Assembly: GCA_030685235.1 (NCBI GenBank)
Contig: MU839229.1
Span: 38,978 to 102,977 of the forward strand
Length of the DNA: 64,000 nucleotides
Source: Copromyces sp. CBS 386.78
Lineage: Eukaryota > Ascomycota > Sordariomycetes > Sordariales > Sordariaceae
Direction of reading: 5' to 3'
In this document: piece by piece, positions 47,336 through 59,419 of the stretch
Position numbering within the stretch: position 1 is the stretch's first letter
How the letters are laid out: each line of letters opens with the position of its first letter
The notes under the pieces: model-generated
Databases searched by the model: none
The model's input: only the letters and a program-made list of their open reading frames with translations
What the model was told of the DNA's origin: nothing
Translations under genes and position numbers: made by a program

Positions 47336-48060
47336 AAAGATATTTATTTTTTTATTATTTAAAAAAAAAGGAGTTTAGGATTTATAGTATAGATTCTACC
47401 CTAATGCCTCTGGAAGCCGAACTTGAGGCTTTCCGTTTGTAATACCTGAGGGATAGCCCGTTTAACGTATGCTTTAATTTTACGTCCGTTTATAGTTTAT
47501 AAGTATTTTATAATTTAGAGCCGTACTATATATTAATTTACTAGATGTTATAGGTAGTTTATCCCTAGTACAATTTATAATTTTAATCCTCCGCTTACTT
47601 TATTATCGGTTTAATTTTAGGGTACGGTTGGCATTTATTTTTATTTTAGGGTACGGCTTAGTCTTATTTAGGGCTTAGTATTGGCTCGATCTTATACTAT
47701 AGTTAGTCGGTCGGTTAGTATTTGTATTATATTAGCGTAAGGTATTTATAGTAAGTATAGGTATTTGTAGTAAATATTTAAATTAGTAATTAGATAGTTC
47801 TTTTAATAGTTTTTTATTTTAGTTATAAAGGTAGGTCTAGAGGGTCGAAGAGCGGTCTAAAGGGTTAAAGGTTGTATTTACAGAATTGCCGATTTTTAAA
47901 GAATAGTAGCCGAATCCGGACTAATCCCGCAAGTAGAGGATAGCCTCCCCTATTTAAGCTATAGTACTATTATGGTTAGTCGTTATTTAGGACTGGTAAT
48001 AGAGGTTACGGGAATATAGTTTATAAAGGCCAATTCATATTAATATAGTAATAATAAGGG
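47336..48060. other. Unassigned AT-rich sequence, no gene seen
   Basis: Contains a small hairpin GGAAGCCGAACTTGAGGCTTTCC-like (about 47411-47435), three GGTACGG words and otherwise RIP-like sequence. No frame or repeat relation to other parts was found. Confidence 0.4.
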
Positions 48061-48360
48061 TATTAATATTAGGGATAGTGTTGAGAGTAGTATTAAGGCT
48101 GGTAATATTGAAGATAGTATTGAAGTTAAAGATAGTAAAGTCAAAGATGGTATTGAAGTTCAAAATAGTATTGACGTTAGCTAGTAATGTTGAAGATAGT
48201 ATTAAAGTTCAAAATGGTATTGAAGTTGGCTAGTGATATTAAAGATAGTATTGGAATTTAAAATAGTATTGAAGTTGGATAGTAATGTTCAAGATGGTAT
48301 TGAAGTTGAAGATAGTAATATTAAAGATAGTGTTGAAGTTGAAGATGGTGTTGAAGTTTA
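48061..48360 (+). repeat. Coding-like minisatellite GATAGTATTGAAGTT
   Basis: Irregular tandem units of 15-24 bp (GAAGATAGTATTGAAGTT, AAAGATGGTATTGAAGTTC, GGCTAGTAATG). One frame reads as EDSIEV, KDSKVKDGIEV and similar, suggesting an acidic repeat protein, but frames shift inside the array. Confidence 0.7.
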
Positions 48361-48599
48361 TAATACGATTTATATATTTTCATATAAGACATTTACGTAT
48401 TATATATATTAAGATTAATAAATAATAGTAGAATAAGAAAATAAGTAATGGTTAATAAATAATAATACCCGAAGGCGAAGCAAAGTAAATTAAATATAGG
48501 GTATTATCGATATACTAATTCTCAAACTAAAGTTATTATCCTTATCTTTATAATTTTTATTATTGTTATTATTATTATTATCCTTATTATTTTCGTCCT

Positions 48600-49950
48600 C
48601 CTTAATTCTTATTAATCTATAGTAAAAATAAATAAGTATTGAACTCTTTCAGTTTAAGCTTAGACTTGGGGACCTTTAAACTACTATTAATAGTAATATC
48701 TAGTTCTTTCTTCCTTTACTCCTTCCTTTTCTTATAATTACTTTTATTTTGGAAATTCTTTACCGTCGCCTCTAACTTAGCAAAACGGGCCTCAACGATA
48801 TTTTAATTAGGATAATTAGCCGGGGTAGCAATAGGGCGGGCCGGGGGGATAGAATAGCTGGTAGGAGGAGGGAGGGATTGGGGGGGTAGGGGCTGTAAAA
48901 CCGAAGGGGGGATTATAGGGGTAGGGCTAGGATTAGGGCTACTTTCGAAGGTTTGGAAGGGTAATAAGGTAGGGCGTTTAATAATATAGTATAGGGGCGT
49001 CGGGCCGGGGGCTTTAAAAGTTTCGAAGGTCGGGGGAAGGAGGTTAGGGATTAGGGAAATATAGTAGCGAACTTTATTATCGCGGACGTAGGGGACGATT
49101 TCGAATTTAAACCCGAAGGCAAAGTTAATAGAATTATTAAATTATAATATTAACGAATATTAAGAAAAGAAGTAAAAATAAAATAAAATATTTATTTAAA
49201 GATAATTCTTACTTTTTTAAAACGATTTATAGGGCTGATAATATTGAAAATATTATTGTATAACTTCTGTATAGGATAATTATCGTTAATATCTCCCAAA
49301 TTTTAAAATTATTAATAAACGGTATATATTTTAAAACGTTTAAAATCGTAAACGACCCTCTATTTTATATAGACAAAATATTTCTTACCCTTACTTATTT
49401 TAATTTCGACGTAATAATATACGTTTCTTATACAATATTAATATAGAGCGGTATAAGGATAATTATATAGAAGGCTACTATTGCTGCTATCCTCTTCGTC
49501 TTCTTTATTATCGTTATTATTAGTATCGTCCTAGTAAATATAAATATTAGGATAAAAAAAAATTTAAATATAAATAATAATTATAAATAATAAAAGGAAA
49601 TTAGGTAAGTAGGAAATAAATATAAAATTTATAATTTTCCTCTTTTTCGCCGAAGGTGGAATAGCCTTATCCTTCTCCGATAATTTAGTGTAGCGGGGGA
49701 AGAATTTACTGGCCGGATTATAAAATAGTTAAAATGGACGATTAGGGGTAGTAGCGGTTAAAGTACTTAGAGAAGCGGTAATACGGCGGCGGCGGTTAAG
49801 AAGCGTAGCGGGCTATTTAGGAAGGTGGGTAAGAATTTTAAAGACGGGCGGTTAGGCCAAACTAAGTATAAAGCTAATAGTAGTAATAATAAGAACGGAA
49901 AGGTCGTTAGAAGATATTGTATTTATATAATAATTATTAAATAAATTGGC
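48600..49950 (-). pseudogene. Unrecognised gene, Pro-rich, apparently with introns
   Basis: The minus strand reads, in blocks: LLNRRRRITASLSTLTA, FFPRYTKLSEKDKAIPP and AKKRK (about 49640-49870); a gap with intron-like AT sequence (about 49545-49640); EDEEDSSNSSLL, YFVYIK, VVYDFKRFKIYTVY, ISPINRFKKV (about 49200-49540); a second intron-like gap beginning GTAAGAAT (about 49110-49205); FGFKFEIVPYVR, VRYYISLIPNLLPPTFETF, a Pro/Ser-rich tract (PNPSPTPIIPPS, PLPPQSLPPPTSY) and FAKLEATVKNFQNK, then a basic tail. Few stops. I do not recognise a family; it may be a host-gene relic or an accessory gene of a mobile element. Confidence 0.5.
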
Positions 49951-50089
49951 TATATATATATAATTAAATTAATCCTAAACGAGTAATAAATATAGTTTAT
50001 ATTATTTACGTAGTATAATAGATTGGTTTGTAGAGGGAAAAGGAAGAGGAGAAGAAATAATTTTAAATAATGGGTAAAACTTAAAGGTA

Positions 50090-50240
50090 GCGAAGGCATA
50101 ATAGCGAAGGCACGGTAGCGAAGGTATAATAGCGAAGGTACGGCAGCGAAGGTACGGTAACGAAGGCACGCTAACGAGGGTATGCGTAGGTAGGCACGCT
50201 AGTGAAGGTACGCGTAGGCAGGCACGTAAACGGTATTTAC
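50090..50240. repeat. 14-bp minisatellite
   Basis: About ten units of CGAAGGTACGGTAG with variants CGAAGGCATAATAG, CGAAGGCACGCTAA and CGTAGGCAGGCACG. It explains the 90-codon minus frame at 50002-50274, whose Cys/Leu/Pro repeats are not a gene. Confidence 0.9.
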
Positions 50241-50429
50241 TAAGTAAGTTAATATAGTAACGAAGATTAGACAATAAATTTATTAACTAACTATTATTAA
50301 TATATAGATTCGTATATATATAGTCGAGTCGAAAGCAAATAGTCGAAGGTAATTAATTTCCTATTTTAAATCTAAGCTACCGTCCTATCTACCTATATAA
50401 TAAGATCTATAAATAACTCCTATACGCTA

Positions 50430-50890
50430 AAAATAATAACTCCCTTATACTAAATTACTCTATTGAGAATTAGTTAATATCTGTAGCCTTAAGTTTAGTT
50501 GCGTTAATAATAACCTCCTTATACTAAATCGCCCTATTGAATGCTGACTATAATATTAAATTCCGTTGCGTTAATAATAATTCCCTTATATTGAATTACT
50601 TTATTAATTGCTAGTTAGACCTTTCTTAATACGTAATTAAATAGGTCGAAGTTTATTCTATTCTTTAAGTAGGTTATATAACCGAATAACGAAGTAAGGA
50701 GTAGGCTAGACCTTTCTGAATACGTAGTTGAATAATTCGAAGTTTACTTTATTATTTAAATTAATTATAGTTTTGAGTTTAGTTGCGTTAATAATAATTC
50801 CTTTATATTAGATTACTCTATTAAATATTGGCTAAATTTCTTCGAATATGTAGTTAAATAAATTGAAGTTTATTCTATTATTTAGGTAAG
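50430..50890. repeat. Dispersed direct repeats of about 50 bp
   Basis: Two motifs alternate: GTTGCGTTAATAATAAYTCC with TTATATTRAATTACTCTATT (three to four copies), and GACCTTTCTTAATACGTA with TCGAAGTTTATTCTATT (three copies). Spacing 100-230 bp, diverged by C/T and G/A changes. No gene. Confidence 0.75.
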
Positions 50891-51145
50891 CTATAGAATA
50901 AAGCCGTAGTAAGTATAATTTCTAATTAAAATTGAATATAGTAGAGCTATATTAGCTTTATAATATACATACGTTTTTTATTTAAATAAATCTTTAATCG
51001 TCGTTTCGTAAGGTATAGAGTGATTTATCCTTTATTTAAGTTATATTCATAGACTACTTCAATATTTTATAGATGGATTAACGTATTATAACCTTTATCC
51101 TGAAGCTTCTTATATATATCGCCAGGATGGAATCCCGGTAGTAAT

Positions 51146-51463
51146 GGGCTTGTTAACGGCCTCCCTAATACGAAAGTTAGAGAAATTATCCGTCGTAATA
51201 TAGATGGAATCCCGGTAGTAACGAGCTTGTTAACGGTAATTCCCGTTCGGCCTTTTATTTGGCCGTCAAACGTTTATAATAAACCGATTTTTGAAGGTAT
51301 TTCGGGAATTATATTACCCAAAGCTATACAGGGGGTAGAGAGGGCGGCGTCGGACCTTTATAATAAAGCGCTAAAAAGCTTAATTAACTTTAAGCGTAGA
51401 AGATATCTTAAAAAGGTTATAATATTTACCCCTAGTAATAGTAGCGATGATTTATCGTTGTAA
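51146..51463 (+). CDS. Short unrecognised reading frame near a 34-bp direct repeat
   Basis: An open frame from about 51146 (GWNPGSNGLVNG), with the first ATG of the longest ATG-initiated part at 51227, to a TAA at about 51463. Pieces: EIIRRNIDGIPVV, PFIWPSNVYNKPIFEG, GIILPKAIQGVERAASDLYNKALKSL, a basic stretch KRRRYLKK and a C-terminal SNSSDDLSL. The bases GATGGAATCCCGGTAGTAA occur twice (about 51127 and 51201) in different frames. Codon use is less AT-biased than its surroundings. Could be a domestic relic or an exon; no family is recognised. Confidence 0.35.
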   Translation, partial: GLVNGLPNTKVREIIRRNIDGIPVVTSLLTVIPVRPFIWPSNVYNKPIFEGISGIILPKAIQGVERAASDLYNKALKSLINFKRRRYLKKVIIFTPSNSSDDLSL

Positions 51464-51479
51464 TAATAATTTATTTCCT

Positions 51480-52860
51480 TTTCGATTAGCCAGCTATACT
51501 TATAGTATTTATATATTTTAACCGGGCACTTCTATAGTTTAGAATATAGTTTTTCGTACTTAGTAATAGGGGGCGGATTACTAATTTATCCTCCTATAAA
51601 AATAGTCCGTCCTTTAAGTAGAAGGGGGAATCGTCTTCTTATATTTTAGTTTAGTAAACCGAAAGCGAATACGTAATATAATTAACTTTGATTAATTAAT
51701 TTATAAAATTATATATTAATTATATTTATAGTATTTATATATTTTAACTGGGTATTTCTATAATTTAGAATATATTTTTTCGTATTTAGTAACGGAAGTA
51801 ATCCTAATTGGCGATTAGTATTAATTTTGGTAATTAAGTTCTATAAAATAGTATAAACGATTTATAGCTCCTTCGAAGTAAAAGTCTAGCTATTAATAGT
51901 AGGGCTAGAAGTAGCGTTAAGGGTGAGTATTATAGTTTTCTTAGGGGGTATTTAGGCGTAAAGTACCTTATGACTTAAGTGGTAGGATATTAGTTAATTA
52001 GGTACTTTAATAGGTAGTATATAGTAATATACCCATTAATTAATTCGTATTAAAATAGTAATATTAATTAGGAATATTATTAGATATTTTTATATAGGCG
52101 TTTATTAGAAGTAGCGGCCCTAAGATATTATTAAAGGCGGTATTAATATATTTGAATATAGGTTAGGTAGGTAGAAGTGATCTACTTCTTAAGATTTACT
52201 ACGTTGGCTATAATTAATAGTAATTTTAATCTTATTCTTAAGAAGAACCGGGGTTTAAACGTATTAAATTCAATATTAGGAATATTATTTATTTTTAACT
52301 AGAATTAAAAAAATAGGGTAATATTAAAGATAAAAAGGCGGCTATATATTAGAAATAAGTAAACGTCCGTGTAAGAACGTATATCGATTATATATAAACG
52401 AAGGCGATTATATATAATTAAAGTATTTAAATTTAATATTAGATTTATATTAAAACCGCTTAAAACGAATTAGGAGAAGGAGGGAAAAGTTTAGAAGGGG
52501 AGGTTACTAGTAGATATATAATGCTTCTATAATATTAATAGGGGTAAGGTTAAATTAATAACTATTTAAAGTTTTATAGTATAAATTTAGGGTATTAGCA
52601 GTAATAATAAGGGTAGTATTAATTTATTTACTATTTTCGATTATACGGCGCTTAATAGTTAATTCGAATATTTTTTAAATAGTTTCTTCAATTATATTAT
52701 TTTTAAAAATAATATTCGAATTATAAAATTGGGTGGCAAAGAAATTATTAATATTAGGAATAGCGGGTATAGCGATAGTATTAATAGTTAATAATTAATA
52801 AACGATAGAAGAAAACGCCGGCGGGGAATATATATTTAAATAATAGAATTATTATAATAG
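51480..52860. other. AT-rich repeats, no gene seen
   Basis: A 75-bp direct repeat occurs at about 51490-51565 and 51718-51795 (TATAGTATTTATATATTTTAA, CGTACTTAGTAA types). A longer segment (about 52080-52450) recurs imperfectly at 53590-53800, sharing GATATTTTTATATA and AAAGATAAAAAGGCGG. Frames are saturated with stops on both strands. Confidence 0.5.
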
Positions 52861-52867
52861 ACTACCT

Positions 52868-53052
52868 TAGATTGCTATTTATTAAATATTCCTTCCCTTT
52901 ATTGCTTAATCCTTCCTTTTATTACCTATTCCTTCTATTTATTACATAATCCTTCCTTTTATTACCTACTCCTTCTATTTACTACCTATTCTTTTTATTT
53001 ATTATTTATTCTTTTTATTTACTATTTATTTCTTCTATTTACTATTTACTCT
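52868..53052. repeat. 19-20-bp minisatellite
   Basis: About nine units of TTCCTTCTATTTATTACCTA, progressively degraded rightward to TTCTTTTTATTTACTATT by C-to-T changes. Confidence 0.85.
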
Positions 53053-53094
53053 TTTAACGTTCTTACGGCTATATTCTAGCGGCTACGTTCCGAA

Positions 53095-53400
53095 TTAATT
53101 TATATAACTAAATTTTATAAATAAATTAATGTATTATAACCCTTATCCTAATACTTTCTATATATTTCGCTAAAAGTTTTAAAGAATTTCCTTTAAATAT
53201 TCGACTAATTAGCTGCTAACGATCGGGAATACGTAAGGCGCTTTATATATAATATACGCTAGAGCGAAAATAATATCCTTTAATATATTATATTTCGGGA
53301 TAATTTTTAGCGCTTTAAGGGCTATATAAATCTCTAAAATAGTTGTAATAATACGAGACTCGGCGGGAGTAAATTAAATTTAAACTTTTAAAACTAATTA
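53095..53400 (-). pseudogene. Possible aldo-keto reductase C-terminal fragment
   Basis: Minus-strand frame: TPAESRIITTILEIYIALKA, then FALAYIIYKAPYVFPIV at about 53217-53280, directly followed by SS (GG by G-to-A) and VEYLK. The combination ALAYxxxKAPYVFPIVGGRKVEHLK is characteristic of fungal norsolorinic-acid-reductase-type aldo-keto reductases. The tail (INLFIKFSYIN, FGT) could fit PFDxGFPxxFIGT. Only the C-terminal third is visible. It lies just downstream of the Helitron helicase on the same strand, so gene capture is plausible. The call rests on one motif block. Confidence 0.45.
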
Positions 53401-53779
53401 ATTAAATATAGTATAGTAATATAATAAATAACGGGTATTATTTAATTTCTACTTTACGGGCGGAACCGGAAATAATGCGCTTTAATTCTCTCCTACGGAT
53501 TAAATAATTAAAAATTACTTAAAATTAATAATTTCGGCGATTAATTCGCGCTAAAGTAGTAATAGTAATTAACTAATAAGGCTATTAGATATTTTTATAT
53601 AAACGTTTATTAAAGAAAGGTTAGTAAGGATAGTATTAGTATTATTATTTATACGGCCGGGTTTGGTATTAAGGATATTGTTTATTTTAAAATAAAGTCG
53701 AAGAAATATAGTAATGTTAAAGATAAAAAGGCGGTTGTTTATATAGGAACGTGTATTGATTATATACGGGCGAAGTCGA

Positions 53780-56700
53780 TTAAATAGGATCGAAGTACCC
53801 GGTTTTAATAGTAGGATTACAAATTAGTTATATTACTAGAACTAGATTAGGTAATATCTTTTAAGGCCGCCTTCGAATAATGTTAATATAGCGTTCAATT
53901 AGGGCTTTACTACTCTTCGTCCGGATAGTATTAATATTAAAGGGGTAGTCGAATATAATACCCTATAAAATTTTTACTTTCGAAACGGCTATATATATTA
54001 AGTTAGGGGAAAAATCGTCCTTGGATATATTTAGAATAACGGTATTAATAATTGTACTTTATAATTTATATACTATAATAATATAGGCGATAGTAATATG
54101 AAATTATTTCCTTATATAAAAGGTAACGCCCCTTATATATTCCCGAATAGAGTGGAAAATAGGTATAATTTTAGTATTAAATCCTTCCTACTTAAAATAA
54201 AGAAGGCTAATATAATTAGGGAAATGTATTAATAGTATATAAAGTATTACCTTTCGAAGTTAAGTATTATAACGCTATATAATATTATAAATAGTACCGA
54301 TAGTACTATTAACTAAACCCCTTTCGGTTTAAACGTTTTTAATAAGTATAACTTTAATATTAATAATTAAAGGTAACTATTTATAAAAATTGCTAGCGAA
54401 ATTAGAATTGATTTTACTAGTTTTAATACTAATATAGTTAACGTATATTTAAATATATAGATTGCCGAATCGTTTAAGATAGTCCTAATTATAATCCTTA
54501 ACCTAGGCGTTAGTTAAATATATACGCAAGGCATCTTCGAATATATTAAGATTATAGCTTTATTCTTATAGCGTAGTAATTACCCGTATAGAAAAAAACT
54601 CCTAATACTCCTAAATAGGCTGGGAATACTATAAACCCTCAAGTATTACCCGAAATACCGCTTATTTATTACCGCCCTATCAGATAATTTACTTTAATAC
54701 AATAGTCTAGTCGAATAATTAATATACTAACTTTCTAAATATCTTATACGGGGATAAGTTTTATTTAGTATTAATTAAGGCCTTTTCTATAATAGGAGGT
54801 AACTAGTAAAAATCCCCGATAAGAAGAATATTTATACCGCTAAAAAATTCTTTATTGCGGGTAGGAAATAGCTGCTTAAACCGCTTGTCCATATAATATA
54901 TTATCTTGAAACTAATTATAGACTTCTTATTTACAATGAGGTACCGTAGGTGACGAAGTCTTACCTACAAAAATACTAGGTCGTTAAGGCTTAAATTTAG
55001 TAATTCAGTATTATTTTTAAATACGGGAAGCCGAAGAAGCGAGTGTAACGTACAACTATTAATATTATTAATTACTATACTAGTAGGAGTAGCACGTATA
55101 ATAATAAAATCCTTCTAATTATTAGGGTAGCGACGGTTATTAAGCGCTAATTCCTCGAGCCGGATAGAAAGTAATTAAATAATATACAACTTACTAATAT
55201 TACTTTTACCGTTAAATTGGATTCTAAAGGACGTAATTTAAGGGTTCTTATTACGAAGAAAGGCTTTATAATAATTAATAAAAGTATTGTAAATAAGGCG
55301 TTACTCTAAATTAAGGCCAACTATTATAGTATTAATAACTTCTTCGGCCTCGAAAATACTAGGGTTATTAACTTTTATACCCTTCTAGTAGTTTAGGATA
55401 TTTAATATAATATTATCGTATTTATTACAATAAGTTGTCTAATTTTATTTTAAATTAATAGGATGACGGCCAAGTATATTAATATTTTTATTAATGCTTA
55501 TAGGCCGGTTAAGGGCTTTTTAAACTATATATATCTATTTATCCTATTATACTTCTTTATTTAGCAGTATAACTTCGATATTATTTTCGGGCGGTAGTTC
55601 GAATAATTCGCTATAGTAGTTATATTTATAATAATTATAAATTTTTCGATATCGGTCGTATACTTTAGACCGTATTTAATATTATACCCTATTAATTACC
55701 TTCAAATTGGTATTAAAACGATAAAGGTAATAGAATATTATTTTAATATAGTAGAAGTCCTAATAAAAGTTAGATATAATATCCCCTTTATATTTAGGTA
55801 TATATTTAAGTATACGGGGCTCCTTATAGAAACGCTACGGCCTAATATTCTAATTAGTATAAATACAAAATTGAAAGTATATTAATTTATTGAATTAAAG
55901 ACTATATTAAAGGTATTTATCGTATTAGGTAATATATACCCGGACTTTATTATCGATACTAACGGCAAATTGGTTCTAAGCTTCCCTAAATCGATAATCT
56001 ACTAATTAAATTACCTTCGTACCTTCGTATAGAAGTAAGTAGAGAAAGTAATAGTAAACCTCTTAGGTAAACCAATTTTATTCTAAAAGCAGTTTATTTA
56101 TAAGCTTAGTAATAAATAAAAGTAATGGTCTACGGCTAGAAATACGAGGAAGGACCTAAACTACGAACTACTAATAAGATAAGGATTTAGTTTCGGCCTT
56201 CGAATAATATTTAATAATATAATAAAATACGGCTTTAATACTAGTATATAGGGAGATATCTATATTAGCCAACTAACCTAGGGATATAATAGGATTCTAG
56301 CTATTAATATAGGTATTGTTGCATATAGTATCGAATATATTGTAAAAGGGGTTGAGCCTTCGTATAATATACGGGCGGTTATATATATTTCGGGGGAAGT
56401 TAAAACGGTATATAACTTCTTCGTTTATCGAACCGTCGGGAAGTTTACGGCGCTGTAGATAGTACGTTATATTATATTAATGCCGGTTTATATAATTAAT
56501 AATACGGGATAGCGTAGCGAAAGTTAATTATTTATATTCCTTTATACGAATAGTAAATATATTATTTTCGGCTATATTAAAAGTTCTATAGGGCTTTAGG
56601 TTAATAGCTGTAATATAAATACCCTAAAAAGCAGTAAATATATCTTTACCTTTAGCCGTTTTAAATTAGGCTTTAAATATACTTTTATACTAATAAAGAT

Positions 56701-58760
56701 TGTAGTTATAAGGATTACCGCAAACTTGCTATTTATACCGGTCCTAATAATCGATAATATAGAACTTTAGTATTAAAATATATTCCCGAAACGCTTCGTA
56801 TCTCTTCTAGAAATATTAGGCATTAATAATCGGATTATTATAAAAATTCTCTTATATAATCTTACCCCGTTTATATTTAATACCTCCCAACTATATGTTA
56901 TACTGAAGTATAAGCCTAACTAAAGACCTCTAATATAAATTGGCTGGCGTAAAGGTTATAAAAAGTAAGGGTATACTAAGCCTATAAATAAATACTTCTA
57001 AATTCTATTTTTTAGTTCCCTAGTAGGGCCGGGTATTATGCATAGTATTTATATATTTTACGATAGACCTAAGGATTTACTCCCCCTAGTCTGTACGGCC
57101 TTCGAATATAGCCTTAAATTCGTTAGCCTGAAGAGCACCCTATTTATCGTTATAACGAATATAAAAAGAATTCTTTTAATTAATTTAGCTACGTATTAAG
57201 GTATTGAAGGCGATAAAACGAAAACGGGGGTAGCGAATATAATAGCTATCCTTCTACTTTATAGTATATTTAATGTAGTCGCTGTATAATACTTCGTATA
57301 AATAATAGATTATAATTAATTAAATTCGTTAATAAGGGTAAGCCTAACGAATCCTAGTATTTATATGAAACTGCGCATATAATTCTATTTATCGGGACCT
57401 AGTTCTGGCTCTAATCCTACCTATGCCTCTACTTCTAGTATTAGTAGAGAAAATAGGAGGTCGGGAGTAAAAGGTAGGTCGGGAATAAAAAATAAAAGGT
57501 TGGGATTAGAAGTCGGAATAGCCGGAGTAGTTGGAGCTGGGGTAGCCGGAGCTGGGGCCTGGGCTAGAGTAAAATACGGAGGAGGCTTGGGATTATAAAT
57601 AGGACCGAAATTAATATATTAAAGAAGTAGTTATTCGGCTCTATATTGGTATTATTTATATCCTTAACTATTTAATTAATTAATAAGTTAATTTAGTTAT
57701 GCTTAATTAACTATAAAGTTTAATATAGCGGTAATTTCTTCGTCTTCGACTTCGTTAAATTCGTTATCCTTATTTATTTTAATATCTTTTTTAATAATAT
57801 AGGGAGTAAGCTAATTAAAAACGTTACTATCCTTAGGTAATTAAAAGAAACGGTTATAATTAATAATAATATTATAGTACTTAAAATGATTATCCTTTAA
57901 ATAATTTAATTAAATTTAAATATTCCGCTTATTAATATAATAGTTTCGTTGCAATTACTATTATATTTAATCCTAGTTATATATATTCTAAAAGTAGAAT
58001 ATAATAATATTTAATTCTTTAAATAAAAGGGGTAGATAATTGTAAACTAAGTTAACGTTTCGGAGAAAATTAATAATATAGTTACGATATTTGTACTACG
58101 CCTCCCTAATAATATAAACGTCGATATAAATATAGACCCATACAATTAACTACTCTTCAACGGGTATAAATATTAGTAGTCCTAGATTAATATCGTTAAA
58201 ATTTATATAATTTTTAGCGGAGTAAAAGGGTATATCTCTAGGCCGCTTATTTTTCCGCTTATTAAAATAATGTTTGTATATACTACGCTTAAAGTATAAA
58301 TTTAACTACTTCTTATAATATAAAGTACATTCTTCCTATTTAATATTAAATATAATATTATTAAATATATTTATATAACCCTCGTTATATTCTAGAATTA
58401 CTTTATATTAAAAATAGGGGTTATAATTAAGTATAAGGGGAGGATGCTATTAATAAAAAAGGGGATTAGGATAAAGTATATACTTTCGGTTTATTAAGTC
58501 TTCTAATTATAATTAAGGGATTATAAGTTTAGGCTATATTATATCTAGGTTAGGTATAGCGGGCGGGGCGGGCGTAGCTAGCGTACTAAGAATACTAGTA
58601 GGAAGACTACGAAGACGTAATAGCGTTAACGATAGGGAGGAAGAAAAAGGAAACGATAATAGGATATAAGGAGACGAGAGACTATATTAATTATAACTAT
58701 TATCGTTATTATTTTTATCTTAAAAATATTTTAAATACCGAGCTATTTTATAATTATTAA
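53780..58760 (-). pseudogene. Helitron Rep/helicase, RIP-degraded
   Basis: Minus-strand frame of about 1,600 codons. N-terminal region (58350-57750): DIPFYSAKNYINF, FIPVEEQLIVWVY, YKYRNYIINFLRNV, YNYLPLL, NYNRFFQLPKDSNVF, matching the DUF6570/Helitron N-terminal module. A Pro/Ala-rich linker lies near 57550. Helitron_like_N: NLEVFIYRLSIPLLFITFTP (about 56930-57010). Rep: the HUH region GNPYNYNLYQY (family GSxHxHxLxW) near 56700, and YYIIKYYSKAE near 56200 (catalytic Tyr pair kept). Helicase: Walker A NGKSNISK near 55200 (family GGxGTGKS), TPTSIVINN, LIGDFYQLPP at 54793-54822, and NLIYIAVSKVK near 53970-54010. Helitron ends (5' TC, 3' CTRR hairpin) could not be pinned. Confidence 0.88.
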
Positions 58761-58884
58761 CGTCTATAAATTTATTATAACGCTATTTTCTTTCGTACTA
58801 TCTATAAAACGCCTATTTTATATAGATTATTAATATATTTTTATAATAATAATTAGGAAAGTGGTAGAATAATATAATATCGTC
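58761..58884. other. AT-rich spacer, possible Helitron 5' side
   Basis: No frame or repeat visible. It would contain the Helitron 5' end if the element reaches this far; it abuts module Q. Confidence 0.35.
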
Positions 58885-59112
58885 TTCTGGTACGAGGCGG
58901 GAAGAATTTACTGAAGCGCAGCTATTATAGGTCTAGAGTTAAATTCTACCTACTGTAAACGTTAAAATTTTAACAGTCTACTATAAATAATAAGCTGGAT
59001 TCTACCTACTATAAACGTTAAAATTTTAACGGTCCACTATAAATAATAAACTAGATTCTACTTACTATAAATATTAAGATTTTGACGGTCTATTGTAAAT
59101 AATAAGCTGGAT
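58885..59112 (+). repeat. Repeat module Q (copy 2)
   Basis: Head ATCGTCTTCTGGTACGAGGC, TTACTGAAGCGCAGCTATTATAG, then three to four 56-bp units ending AATAAGCTGG. Same order as right of the hairpin at 46484 and at 63373. Confidence 0.9.
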
Positions 59113-59398
59113 TTATTTTTTTTTTATTTTTTTTTTTATTTCTATTTTTATTTTTATTTCTAATTTTTTTTTTTTAAATCTTTTTTTTTTTTTATTTTTT
59201 TTTTGTTTTTTTTTTTTTTTTTTTTTAATTTTTTTTTTTTTAATTTTTTTTTTTTTTTTTTTTTTAGTTTTTCTAAAGACCCATTCGGCAAATTTTTTTA
59301 CACTAAGATATCTCCTTAAGTAAAAGGCGTACGGACTTCTAATTAGTTTTAAAATGATTGCTATCCTCTATTAATTATTTTGGTATCCTTTTTTATTT
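59113..59398 (+). repeat. Poly-T block and 3' part of module S (partial)
   Basis: Almost pure T with A interruptions to about 59266, then CTAAAGACCCATTCGGCAAA and GTAAAAGGCGTACGG, equivalent to 33165-33240. No gene. Confidence 0.75.
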
Positions 59399-59413
59399 TT
59401 AGGGTTAGGGTTA
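59399..59413 (+). repeat. Telomere-like repeat junction 2
   Basis: TTAGGGTTAGGGTTA followed by TTAGTAAAGG, the same context as 33289-33303. It separates module S from an inverted module P. Confidence 0.8.
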
Positions 59414-59419
59414 TTAGTA

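Noticed and set aside
50002..50274. 90-codon Cys/Leu/Pro-rich frame
   Set aside because: Produced by a 14-bp minisatellite.
54000..57400. A long plus-strand gene suggested by protein-like translation
   Set aside because: The minus strand contains the ordered Helitron motifs; the plus-strand frame is its antisense and has no recognised domain.
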